Part shown: positions 1 to 6,220 of the stretch, piece by piece | How positions within the stretch are numbered: the first letter of the stretch is position 1 | Layout of the letters: each line of letters starts with the position of its first letter | NCBI GenBank assembly: GCA_035776675.1 | Contig: DASTWO010000128.1 | Location: forward strand, 1-12,351 | Source of the DNA: DASSOY01 sp035776675 | GTDB lineage: Bacteria; Bacillota; Bacilli; Bacillales; DASSOY01 | Direction of reading: 5' to 3' | DNA length: 12,351 bases | The notes under the pieces: model-generated | What the model was told of the DNA's origin: nothing | The model's database searches: none | The model's input: only the letters and a program-made list of their open reading frames with translations | Program-made: the position numbers and the translations under genes

Positions 1-1
1 A

Positions 2-712
2 CTTACAACGGGGGCGCGACTTTTTGTTTCGGAAGAGGGTTTGCCGCTTGGAAATCTCGGCTCTGAATTTCTCAATGATCTGGCAGAGCAAACGGCGACG
101 ATTAAATTAGGCAAGTTGCATCCAAAGTCTGAGAGCCATTCAGTGGAGTTGCCGGAAGGTGGAGAAGCGAGTCTTTTCATAGATGTGAATATTCCCCCGC
201 CGGAACTGATGATATTCGGGGCGGGTCATGATGCGATTCCTGTCGCAAAATTTGCTGGAGATCTGGGAATTCGGACGGTGGTGGTGGATCCCCGTTCGGC
301 ATTTGCCACTGAAGAGAATTTCCCTGGGGCGGAGATTGTTTTGGCTCGGTCGGAAGAATTGGAGGACAAGGTCTGGCCGGGGAAGAGGACTTTCACGGTC
401 ATCATGAATCATCATCTGGAACGCGATCAGGCTTGTTTGCGCTTTGCGCTGGAATCTAATGCTCCCTATATTGGTGTTCTCGGACCGCGAAAACGTCGGA
501 AATGGTTGCTCGACGGCCTTGAAGAACAAGGAATCACTTTTTCAGAAGAACAGCTTTCGCGCATGTATAATCCGATTGGCCTTGATATTGGTGCTGAAAC
601 CTCAGAGGAAGTCGCGATCAGCATTCTTTCTGAGATTCTGGCCGTCCGAAACGGTCACACAGGGGAGTTTCTGAGAATGAAAGGTAGGATTCATCAGCCT
701 GTGGGTGAGTAG
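2..712 (+). CDS. XdhC/CoxI family protein (PucA-like), 5' end outside the window
   Basis: XdhC-family proteins bind molybdopterin cofactor, help insert the sulfurated form into xanthine dehydrogenase-type enzymes, and pass or protect the cofactor near a MocA-type transferase. The reading frame is open back to base 2 with no start, and the first residues (TTGARLFVSEEG) resemble the interior of the N-terminal XdhC_CoxI domain, so the gene is truncated by the window edge. About 236 residues remain. The C-terminal Rossmann-type domain is complete: IFGAGHD (about bases 212-232), VVVDPRSAFAT, MNHHLERD, YIGVLGPRKRR and the final GAETSEEVAISILSEI block all match the family pattern. In most members the N-terminal domain has a GGC(L/V)E motif; here the aligned stretch reads LGNLGSEF and has no cysteine. 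The mocA-like gene follows 23 bases later, like pucA-pucB of B. subtilis. The family call is firm; the exact client enzyme cannot be told. Confidence 0.9.
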   Translation, partial: LTTGARLFVSEEGLPLGNLGSEFLNDLAEQTATIKLGKLHPKSESHSVELPEGGEASLFIDVNIPPPELMIFGAGHDAIPVAKFAGDLGIRTVVVDPRSAFATEENFPGAEIVLARSEELEDKVWPGKRTFTVIMNHHLERDQACLRFALESNAPYIGVLGPRKRRKWLLDGLEEQGITFSEEQLSRMYNPIGLDIGAETSEEVAISILSEILAVRNGHTGEFLRMKGRIHQPVGE

Positions 713-735
713 ATTGAAAGAGAGGACGAATAAGA

Positions 736-1341
736 ATGGTGACGGCTATAATTTTGGCTGCGGGTAAATCGAGCCGGATGGGGACGACCAAGCAGTTGAT
801 GAAGCTAGGGGGCGAACCCCTTCTTCAACATGTGATCGAAAAGGTTCTGACCGTTGATTTCTCCGAAATCATCGCTGTTATTGGGCATGAAGCCGAACAG
901 ATCCGGCAGTCTGTTCCAGTCGAGGATAACCGTTTCCGGTGGCTGATCAATCCTGATTATGCTACAGGGCAAAGCACTTCTTTGCGTCACGGAATCGCAA
1001 ATTGCAACAATTCGGGGATCATGGTTTTCCTTGGTGATGAACCGCTGATTTCTGAGCAAACGATTCAAATGATTTATCGATCTGGTCTGGCCAAGCAATC
1101 TGCTTCATCAGAGCCCTTTGTTGTACGCCCCAGTCATCATTCTGTTTCCGGGCACCCGGTATTTTTCGGAAACGCGACCAAGATGGATTTTACCGATTTA
1201 GCGGGAGACAGCGGAGCGAAGAAAATGATAAAGAACCTTGCGGCCAAAGAACTTATCCCTGTCAGCGATCCGGGAATATTGCTTGATGTGGACACATCGG
1301 AAGACTATGAAAAAGTAAAACAAATCTGGCAACATCTATAA
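736..1341 (+). CDS. MocA/PucB-like molybdenum cofactor nucleotidyltransferase
   Basis: This probably transfers CMP (or another nucleotide) from an NTP to Mo-molybdopterin, giving the dinucleotide cofactor used by xanthine dehydrogenase/CO dehydrogenase-type hydroxylases. The 201-residue length is typical. The MobA-like NTP-transferase signature LAAGKSSRMGTTKQL lies at residues 7-21. NPDYATGQSTSLRHG is at 72-86, the metal-binding loop GDEPLI at 100-105, GHPVFF at 139-144 and LDVDTSEDY at 183-191. The loop has Glu where many MocA members have Gln or Met. The ATG is preceded by AGAGG at 721-725 with a 10-base spacer. It is 23 bases downstream of the xdhC-like gene, so the two are probably one transcript, ending at the hairpin at 1351-1400. 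Family members also include CTP- versus GTP-using relatives and PurE-type fusions, so the nucleotide is inferred from context, not seen. Confidence 0.9.
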   Translation: MVTAIILAAGKSSRMGTTKQLMKLGGEPLLQHVIEKVLTVDFSEIIAVIGHEAEQIRQSVPVEDNRFRWLINPDYATGQSTSLRHGIANCNNSGIMVFLGDEPLISEQTIQMIYRSGLAKQSASSEPFVVRPSHHSVSGHPVFFGNATKMDFTDLAGDSGAKKMIKNLAAKELIPVSDPGILLDVDTSEDYEKVKQIWQHL

Positions 1342-1350
1342 TCTCAATAC

Positions 1351-1400
1351 AAACAAACACACTGCGAAATTCTGTGAGAATTCCTGTGTGTTTGTTTTTT
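1351..1400 (+). terminator. Intrinsic terminator after the mocA-like gene, possibly bidirectional
   Basis: Arms AAACAAACACAC (1351-1362) and GTGTGTTTGTTT (1386-1397) are perfectly complementary over 12 bp, and the loop holds a second 6-bp stem (1368-1373 with 1377-1382). On the + strand the 3' arm runs into a T-rich end (TTTGTTTTTT), ten bases past the stop codon. On the - strand the 3' end reads TTTGTTTGTATTG, also T-rich though less good, so the same hairpin may stop the convergent acyl-CoA ligase transcript. No other terminator was seen for that operon. Confidence 0.8.
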
Positions 1401-1591
1401 CCTGGAGGTTAATACCAAGTTGGCTTTTGTGCATATTTTCTTTTTTCGGTGCATATCCGCTAGAATCAACCGTCACAATCCCGAAATGTACCTGCCGAAA
1501 TAGCCGTTTTGTCCTGAATCTATCAAATTTCCGGCAAAAAGCTTCACTCAAATCGAAAAACCAGCCTCATTTTTAAGATTTTGGACCGCCA
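1401..1591. other. Intergenic stretch between convergent operons, no convincing gene
   Basis: This is the space between the mocA terminator and the stop codon of the leftward acyl-CoA ligase. Short open frames exist on both strands but lack a ribosome binding site at a plausible start and have low-complexity, unfamiliar translations. The only regularity seen is the octamer GTGCATAT at 1429-1436 and again at 1449-1456, exactly 20 bases apart. Confidence 0.6.
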
Positions 1592-3217
1592 TCATCCCGA
1601 ATGGCTAGAGGTTTCGGCTTCTCTTACAGCTCTTCGGAGAATCTTGCCGACTGCCGATTTGGGCAGGTCGTCTCGGAATTCTACCTTTTTCGGTACTTTG
1701 TAGGCCGCCATATACTTCTGGCAATGCGCGATAACACTGTCAGCATCAGGAGTTGCTCCTTCTTTCAAAACCACGACAGCTTTAACGGTTTCCCCACGAT
1801 ATTGATCAGGTGCGCCGATGACTGCGGCCTCGACAACGTCAGGGTGGAGGTAAAGAACTTCTTCGACTTCTCGCGGATAAATGTTGTAGCCGCTGGCGAT
1901 GATCATATCTTTTTTTCGGTCGACGATATAAGCGTAGCCGTCCTCATCCATTCGAGCAATGTCTCCGGTGAATAACCATCCGTCCCGTAAAGTTTTATCG
2001 GTTTCTTCCGGCATATTCCAATAACCTTTCATCACTTGCGGGCCGCGAATAACGATTTCTCCTTCTTCTCCTGTTGCTACTTCCTCTTTCCCTGTCGCAA
2101 GGTCCATAATTTTGTATTCGGTAGACGGAAGCGGAATCCCGATACTTCCGGGTTTACGTTCGGCAAATGCAGGGTTGGCATGGGTAACAGGTGAGGTTTC
2201 CGACAATCCGTAGCCTTCAAGGACTTGCGCGCCGGTTTTCGCCTCGTATTTCTTCATGACTTCTAACGGCATCGCCGATCCGCCGCTGTTACAGGTTCGA
2301 ATGCTGTCTATGTTATAGCTTTCCGCTTCAGGATAATTGGTGATCGCAACGTACATCGTCGGGACGCCGGGGAAAAAGGAAGGTTGTTCATTTTTGATGG
2401 TGTTCAACACTTCGTCGACTTCAAAACGCGGAAGCAATATTAATTTCGCCCCTAAATGTAGCCCGTAGTTCATACAAGAGGTCATCCCGAATACATGGAA
2501 TAGCGGGAGCACAGTCAGGATGCTTTCTTTCCCGAATTCCGAACTGTACTTGAAGAATTCAGTTACTTGCAAGGTATTCGCCACAATATTCCGATGGGTC
2601 AGCATTGCGCCTTTCGAGCGTCCCGTTGTGCCTCCGGTATACTGCAGAATAGCGACATCGTCAGCGGGATTGATCCCAGGATTAACAATCTCGCTTGTAC
2701 CGGATGCAAGCACATCATCAAATTTATGATCGGGTTCAAATGTTTTCTTGCTCGGTAATGGGCTAGTCACGATAACCCTGTGAACTTCGGTGTTTTTCTG
2801 GATCTTTTTCAATAACGGATAGATGGCATCATAAATAATGATCGTTTCAGAGCCGGAATCGTTCAATAAGGCTTGTAATTCACGTTCGACAAGCATTGGA
2901 TTCACCTGAGTGACAATGGCCCCGATTTTCAAAATCGCGTAATAGGCTATCACGTATTGAGGGCAGTTTGGTAACATGACAGCGACCCTATCTCCTTTTC
3001 GGACACCGTCCCGTTGAAGGGCCGAGGCAAATCGGTCAATCTGGTCGGAAAGTTCCCGGTAGCGGGTTGTCAGTCCATAGAAAGACAAAGCATCATGCTT
3101 TGGAAATCGCTCCACTGTTTGCTCAAATAGTTCATTCAATGTAATGTCCGGGACATGAACTTCCGTATTTACATCTTCGGGATAGTGCTTGAACCACGGC
3201 TTTGCGGGACTGCTCAT
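1592..3217 (-). CDS. Long-chain-type acyl-CoA ligase (AMP-forming)
   Basis: This enzyme activates a carboxylic acid, likely a fatty acid, to its CoA thioester by way of an acyl-AMP intermediate. The 541-residue protein carries the full ANL-superfamily set: P-loop YTGGTTGRSKG at 193-203, FFPGVPTMY near 281-289, YGLSE at 336-340, GWLFTGD at 413-419, DRKKD at 433-437, SGYNIYPREVEEVL at 442-455 and the adenylation lysine K525 in SAVGKILRR. The start is the ATG at 3215-3217, because GGGGAGG (complement of 3225-3231) sits seven bases ahead. The frame stays open 47 codons further upstream, but that extension overlaps the SDR gene and is not conserved-looking. It lies 31 bases after the SDR stop, so the two are surely co-transcribed. 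It is a homologue of the LcfA-type protein at the right end of the window but lacks a roughly 20-residue loop present there. Substrate chain length cannot be read from the sequence. Confidence 0.95.
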   Translation of the reverse strand: MSSPAKPWFKHYPEDVNTEVHVPDITLNELFEQTVERFPKHDALSFYGLTTRYRELSDQIDRFASALQRDGVRKGDRVAVMLPNCPQYVIAYYAILKIGAIVTQVNPMLVERELQALLNDSGSETIIIYDAIYPLLKKIQKNTEVHRVIVTSPLPSKKTFEPDHKFDDVLASGTSEIVNPGINPADDVAILQYTGGTTGRSKGAMLTHRNIVANTLQVTEFFKYSSEFGKESILTVLPLFHVFGMTSCMNYGLHLGAKLILLPRFEVDEVLNTIKNEQPSFFPGVPTMYVAITNYPEAESYNIDSIRTCNSGGSAMPLEVMKKYEAKTGAQVLEGYGLSETSPVTHANPAFAERKPGSIGIPLPSTEYKIMDLATGKEEVATGEEGEIVIRGPQVMKGYWNMPEETDKTLRDGWLFTGDIARMDEDGYAYIVDRKKDMIIASGYNIYPREVEEVLYLHPDVVEAAVIGAPDQYRGETVKAVVVLKEGATPDADSVIAHCQKYMAAYKVPKKVEFRDDLPKSAVGKILRRAVREAETSSHSG

Positions 3218-3224
3218 TGTTCTT

Positions 3225-3231
3225 CCTCCCC
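3225..3231 (-). promoter_or_regulatory. Ribosome binding site that fixes the acyl-CoA ligase start
   Basis: GGGGAGG on the - strand, seven bases before ATG 3217. It decides between this start and upstream in-frame codons as far as 3358, which would overlap the end of the SDR gene. Confidence 0.85.
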
Positions 3232-3248
3232 TTGAATAGATTAGATGA

Positions 3249-4019
3249 TTACCTTGCCTGGGCTCCACCGTCGACAACCAGAATATGTCCTGATACATAA
3301 TCAGAAGCGGGTGTGGCCAGGAACAGTGCGGCTCCTTTAATATCATTGTCTTCTCCAAAACGACTCATTGGGGTTCCGGAAAGAATGTTTTCCCCATTAA
3401 CGGCCAGTACCCCTTTTGACATTTTGGTAGGGAAGAAGCCCGGGGCGATCGCATTTACATTAATATTCGGCGCCAGTTTCACAGCAAGATCCTTCGTGAA
3501 AGAGATGATAGCACCTTTGCTGGCACTGTAGCCGATAGCGTCAAGCACGTCTGAAGGCGCACCGCCGAGACCGGCAACGGAAGCCATGTTAATGATCTTG
3601 CCGGACTTTTGCCTTTTCATTTCTTTGCCGACCGTCTTCGACATAAGAAATGTGCCGGTCGCATTGACATTCATCACTTTCTCCCATTTGTCGAGCGGCA
3701 TGTCCAACGCCGGCGCTCCCCATGATGCCCCGCTATTGTTGACCAGAATATCAATCTGGCCGAACCGTTCTTTGGTTTCGGCCACAACCCGTTCAACATC
3801 TTCCGGATTGGTCACATCACACGCCAGCGCCAGAGATTCAACGTTGTTATCCCGCAACTTCTCGGCCGTTTCACGGCAAGTTTCAAGTTTTCGCGAACAG
3901 ACCACCACATTGGCTCCGGCTTCCGCAAAGGCAACAGCGATTTGTTCCCCCAGCCCGCGTCCTCCTCCGGTTACCATCGCGGTTTTGCCCTTTAAACTGA
4001 ACAGTTCTTGTACATGCAT
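3249..4019 (-). CDS. Short-chain dehydrogenase/reductase (FabG/RhlG-like SDR)
   Basis: This is an NAD(P)-dependent oxidoreductase of the classical SDR family, 256 residues. Visible motifs are the cofactor loop TGGGRGLG (17-24), NNSGA (94-98, usually NNAG), the structural N in NVNATG (119), S147, and Y164-x3-K168 in YSASK, followed by APGFFPTKM and the C-terminal VVDGGAQ. The ASWGAPALDMPLDKWEKVM stretch recalls RhlG and gluconate 5-dehydrogenase-like members more than FabG itself. Ser147 and Tyr164 are 17 residues apart, a few more than in FabG, from a GGAPSDVLDAIG insertion. The ATG at 4017-4019 follows AAGGAGAGG (complement of 4027-4035). It is first in an operon with the acyl-CoA ligase 31 bases downstream. 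A role in oxidising or reducing the acid or acyl-CoA handled by that ligase is plausible, but the substrate is unknown. Confidence 0.93.
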   Translation of the reverse strand: MHVQELFSLKGKTAMVTGGGRGLGEQIAVAFAEAGANVVVCSRKLETCRETAEKLRDNNVESLALACDVTNPEDVERVVAETKERFGQIDILVNNSGASWGAPALDMPLDKWEKVMNVNATGTFLMSKTVGKEMKRQKSGKIINMASVAGLGGAPSDVLDAIGYSASKGAIISFTKDLAVKLAPNINVNAIAPGFFPTKMSKGVLAVNGENILSGTPMSRFGEDNDIKGAALFLATPASDYVSGHILVVDGGAQAR

Positions 4020-4124
4020 CTATTTTCCTCTCCTTTCTATTGGGTTACACTTTCAGCATTCGTTGAATTCTATGACAGGTTCAGCAATCCCATCACGGTT
4101 CGGGGCAGAAAGAGCCAAGCATTG

Positions 4125-4139
4125 TGAATGCGCTTACAA
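4125..4139 (-). promoter_or_regulatory. Candidate cre (CcpA) site in the SDR operon leader
   Basis: On the - strand the bases read TTGTAAGCGCATTCA. This fits the CcpA catabolite-responsive element consensus WTGNAANCGNWNNCA at every defined position, and it sits in an approximate 16-bp palindrome (4123-4138). It lies between the candidate promoter and the SDR start, where a cre normally acts as a repressing roadblock. Glucose repression of a fatty-acid or acid catabolic operon would fit. It is a consensus match only, with no binding evidence. Confidence 0.55.
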
Positions 4140-4198
4140 ATTATCCTGTAGGGTCAAGTACGACAACAGTAGGAATAGGCAAGATTGTTCATATTTTA

Positions 4199-4212
4199 AC
4201 CGACTGGTTGGT
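4199..4212. promoter_or_regulatory. Operator-like palindrome next to the SDR operon promoter
   Basis: ACCGACTGGTTGGT consists of arms ACCGAC and GTTGGT around TG; ten of fourteen positions are symmetric, and the mismatches are G/T transitions. This arm type is common in operators of TetR-family repressors, many of which sense acyl-CoA or related ligands. It lies about 6-19 bases downstream of the predicted start of the leftward transcript, a usual repressor position. No regulator gene is in the window. Confidence 0.4.
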
Positions 4213-4224
4213 ATGTTTAATTCT

Positions 4225-4253
4225 ATTTTATGAGTCATTTAATAAAAATTCAA
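4225..4253 (-). promoter_or_regulatory. Sigma-A-like promoter for the SDR - acyl-CoA ligase operon
   Basis: On the - strand, TTGAAT (complement of 4248-4253) and TAAAAT (complement of 4225-4230) are separated by exactly 17 bases. It lies after the rnhC terminator, so the operon is not simply read from rnhC. Transcription would start near 4218, leaving a leader of about 200 bases. A weaker alternative -10, GATAAT (complement of 4140-4145), directly abuts the cre-like site. Confidence 0.6.
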
Positions 4254-4280
4254 CAATTTTGAAAAACTTCTATTAAAGTC

Positions 4281-4315
4281 AAAAAAAGACGCAGGCTTTT
4301 TGGAACCTGCGTCTT
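4281..4315 (-). terminator. Intrinsic terminator of rnhC
   Basis: Arms AAGACGCAGG (4286-4295) and CCTGCGTCTT (4306-4315) pair over 10 bp around a 10-base loop. Read on the - strand, the hairpin is followed by a run of seven T (complement of 4281-4287). It begins five bases after the rnhC stop codon. There is no T run on the + side, so it acts leftward. Confidence 0.93.
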
Positions 4316-4319
4316 CCAA

Positions 4320-5258
4320 CTAATCCCTTTCGGCTAATTGAGTGGCTCTTTCTGTATTGGCGAAATGAAATTTAGCAACTTGGCGCAAATACCCGACACC
4401 TTTCTCGCGAATCAATCGGGCGGCAGCTTCATCCACATGAGCACCGGCTCCCTTCGGCAGTTCGCAACCGGCTTCTTCACTCAATCGGTCCATTTCATCG
4501 ACGAATGCCTGTCGCGCAATGATTGAGGCGGCGGCCACGGATAGGTGAATGCCCTCCGCTTTGGTTTGGAACCAGGCTCGCTCTTTTACAATTTCGGGTT
4601 GGCCTTTAAGATATTTATAATACAACTCAGGTGCGGCGAATTGGTCGATCAGAATACCATCGTAAGGAGTCTCATCCAGTCTGCGAATCACGTTGCGAAG
4701 CGCTTGATTATGTAACATGGCCTTCATCTTCCCCTGTGTCATGCCTTCTTTGTCTCGAAGCTCATTGTATTTCGGATTAGGCAGCGTAAGTAGCTTGTAC
4801 GTGACTTTCGGCTTAATGGTTTCCGCAAGGTCGTAGATTTGCCGGTCGTTCAGCAACTTGGAATCTTTCAATCCGACCTTTTGAAGCTCTTCGATTTGTT
4901 CACTTGAAATAAATACGGCTGCGACAGTAATCGGCCCGAAATAATCCCCGGTTCCCACTTCATCGGATCCGATCACCGACAGTGAACCAACGTTTTCCGG
5001 TGGGGACCAAGCTGTTTTTTGCGGGGTTTTTTTGGTCGATTTAGTCTTCGGTTGGTTTCCCTGCCATTGGCCGGCTTCCTCCTCCGCCGATTTCCCTTGA
5101 AACAGAACCTTTCCGGACTGATAGGCTGTCACGGCGCAGCCGGGTACCTTAGCAAAGAACGCGCTCGCCCCCGGCTTTTTCACCTGAAGGTACGGGCGGT
5201 AGAAGTTTTTCATTTTCTCAATGGTGGTGCGAGAACACTTCAGTACAGTTTGCCCCAT
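4320..5258 (-). CDS. rnhC: Ribonuclease HIII
   Basis: Ribonuclease HIII cuts the RNA strand of RNA-DNA hybrids and helps clear R-loops and primers. At 312 residues it has the usual HIII size. The N-terminal roughly 85 residues form the TBP-like substrate-binding domain (TTIEKMKNFY...VKKPGASAFFAKVPG), which separates HIII from HII, followed by a Lys/Gln/Pro-rich linker (about 62-85). The catalytic domain starts with GSDEVGTGDYFGP, giving acidic residues D99, E100 and D105; KDSK is at 131-134, D205 in LIDQFAAPE, and the AEGIHLSVAAASIIAR block at 234-249. Start ATG 5256-5258 follows AAGGAGATG (complement of 5263-5271). It is a single-gene transcript divergent from zapA, as in B. subtilis, ending at the hairpin at 4281-4315. 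Family assignment is secure. Confidence 0.96.
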   Translation of the reverse strand: MGQTVLKCSRTTIEKMKNFYRPYLQVKKPGASAFFAKVPGCAVTAYQSGKVLFQGKSAEEEAGQWQGNQPKTKSTKKTPQKTAWSPPENVGSLSVIGSDEVGTGDYFGPITVAAVFISSEQIEELQKVGLKDSKLLNDRQIYDLAETIKPKVTYKLLTLPNPKYNELRDKEGMTQGKMKAMLHNQALRNVIRRLDETPYDGILIDQFAAPELYYKYLKGQPEIVKERAWFQTKAEGIHLSVAAASIIARQAFVDEMDRLSEEAGCELPKGAGAHVDEAAARLIREKGVGYLRQVAKFHFANTERATQLAERD

Positions 5259-5287
5259 GTGGCATCTCCTTTCCTGCGGCGAATTTC

Positions 5288-5316
5288 ATTATAACGAAAC
5301 CTCAGTGTTTTTTCGA
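5288..5316 (-). promoter_or_regulatory. Candidate rnhC promoter
   Basis: A perfect -10, TATAAT, is the complement of 5288-5293, about 30 bases before the rnhC start. At 17 bases further upstream the -35 position reads TCGAAA (complement of 5311-5316), a poor match. The -10 is convincing; the -35 is not. Confidence 0.5.
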
Positions 5317-5342
5317 CTTTATCGGCGAATTTTTGTTATACT
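5312..5342 (+). promoter_or_regulatory. Candidate zapA operon promoter
   Basis: TATACT at 5337-5342 is a good -10, 43 bases before the zapA start codon. Possible -35 elements TTCGAC (5312-5317, 19-base spacing) or TCGACT (5313-5318, 18-base spacing) are weak. They fall on the same bases as the -35 position of the divergent rnhC promoter. Confidence 0.4.
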
Positions 5343-5385
5343 TATGCAAAGTGTGTGTTTCTTTAAGAGAAATGGAGGTTTATTG

Positions 5386-5646
5386 TTGGGTGAGAATCGT
5401 AAGAACCGGGTAACCGTTAACATATATGGAGAACCTTACACGATTGTCGGCGATGAATCGAAAAGCCATGTTCGCAAGGTCGCAAATATGGTCGACGATC
5501 AAATCCGTGAAATCAAGGATCAAAATCCTTACTTGGATACAAAGCAGCTGGCGGTCCTGACTTCCGTGAATATTGTGAGCGACTATTTAAAGCTCAAGGA
5601 ACGGGTTGAAGAGCTGGAAGAAAAAAACAGGAAAGAAGAGGAATAA
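5386..5646 (+). CDS. zapA: Cell division protein ZapA
   Basis: ZapA binds FtsZ, bundles its filaments and supports Z-ring assembly at the division site in the cytoplasm. The 86-residue length matches Bacillus ZapA (about 85). The N-terminal domain (NRVTVNIYGEPYTIVG, residues 7-22) is followed by the dimerising helix (VRKVANMVDDQIREIK and the YLDTKQLAVLTSVNIVSDYLK block) and ends in a charged coiled coil, ERVEELEEKNRKEEE. The start is taken as the second of two adjacent TTG codons (5386), because GGAGG at 5374-5378 lies seven bases ahead; TTG 5383 would be only four away. An upstream ATG at 5221 is in frame but unrelated in sequence. It is first gene of zapA-cvpA-polX, with the cvpA start four bases after its stop. 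Confidence 0.93.
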   Translation: MGENRKNRVTVNIYGEPYTIVGDESKSHVRKVANMVDDQIREIKDQNPYLDTKQLAVLTSVNIVSDYLKLKERVEELEEKNRKEEE

Positions 5647-5650
5647 AACG

Positions 5651-6196
5651 ATGCTGACGTTGATTATTGTTTTGATTTTAATAGGCGGGTTTCTGCTTGG
5701 GCTCAAGCGCGGGCTGATTTTCGAAGTGGTTCACCTGACCGGATTTATCGCCTCGTTTGTCGTGGCTTACTTATATTTTGATGAAATTGCGCCTCGTCTG
5801 CGGTTATGGATTCCTTACCCTGCAGTACATAGCGATACCAATATGACCTTTCTGATGGACGCCCTCAGTTTGGAAGATGCTTATTATCGGGCCATTGCCT
5901 TTGGCATGCTGTTCTTCGGTACGAAGATATTGCTTCACATTGTCGGTTCGATGCTCGACTTTCTGGCGGATTTGCCCTTGCTTAAGACGGTGAACCGTTG
6001 GCTCGGGGGGGCATTTGGTTTCATTGAAGTGTATTTAATCATGTTTCTGTTTCTGTATTTCGCTGCGCTCGTACCTGTTGGTTTTGTTCAGCAGGCGGTA
6101 TCGGATTCGGGCCTTGCGCAGGCGATTGTACACGATACTCCTGTGTTTTCCGCGCAGATTAAGAATCTGTGGATGTCAGGCGGAGGCGGCGCTTAA
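5651..6196 (+). CDS. CvpA family membrane protein (YshB-like)
   Basis: This is a 181-residue inner-membrane protein of the CvpA (colicin V production) family, whose molecular role in Bacilli is not settled. Four hydrophobic segments are visible: about 1-17, 22-43 (FEVVHLTGFIASFVVAYLYF), 78-100 (AIAFGMLFFGTKILLHIVG) and 117-140 (GAFGFIEVYLIMFLFLYFAA). Between the first two is the family's GLKRGLI turn, and LPLLKTVNRWLGGAFGF precedes the last segment. The ATG at 5651 was chosen over the in-frame ATG at 5606 because the latter would lie inside zapA and add a hydrophilic Lys-rich tail. AGAGGAA at the end of zapA acts as ribosome binding site, so the two genes are translationally coupled. The same neighbour order is found in B. 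subtilis (yshA/zapA-yshB-polX). Confidence 0.9.
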   Translation: MLTLIIVLILIGGFLLGLKRGLIFEVVHLTGFIASFVVAYLYFDEIAPRLRLWIPYPAVHSDTNMTFLMDALSLEDAYYRAIAFGMLFFGTKILLHIVGSMLDFLADLPLLKTVNRWLGGAFGFIEVYLIMFLFLYFAALVPVGFVQQAVSDSGLAQAIVHDTPVFSAQIKNLWMSGGGGA

Positions 6197-6220
6197 ACTT
6201 GTGATTTGAAGGTGGAGCCT

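Noticed and set aside
1336..1576. Short open frames on both strands between mocA and the acyl-CoA ligase gene
   Set aside because: They overlap the terminator hairpin, lack a properly placed ribosome binding site and have no recognisable sequence.
3218..3358. 47-codon upstream extension of the acyl-CoA ligase
   Set aside because: It overlaps the end of the SDR gene, has no ribosome binding site, and family members begin near the chosen ATG.
3586..4233. 215-codon open frame on the + strand opposite the SDR gene and its leader
   Set aside because: Antisense to a gene with a complete set of SDR motifs; the translation is Ser/Thr/Pro-rich with no recognisable domain and no ribosome binding site.
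4230..4238. ATGAGTCAT palindrome inside the SDR promoter spacer as a FadR box
   Set aside because: The inner half-sites resemble those of the FadR operator (TGAATGANTANTCATTCA) but are separated by one base rather than four, and the outer bases do not match. No better FadR box was seen upstream of lcfA either.
5221..5385. Longer ZapA start at ATG 5221
   Set aside because: It would overlap the rnhC 5' end and both promoters, and the added residues are unlike ZapA; GGAGG at 5374-5378 favours TTG 5386.
6206..6220. TTG start for PolX five codons upstream
   Set aside because: No ribosome binding site; the GTG at 6221 gives the conserved N-terminus and places catalytic residues at the numbers known for the B. 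subtilis protein.
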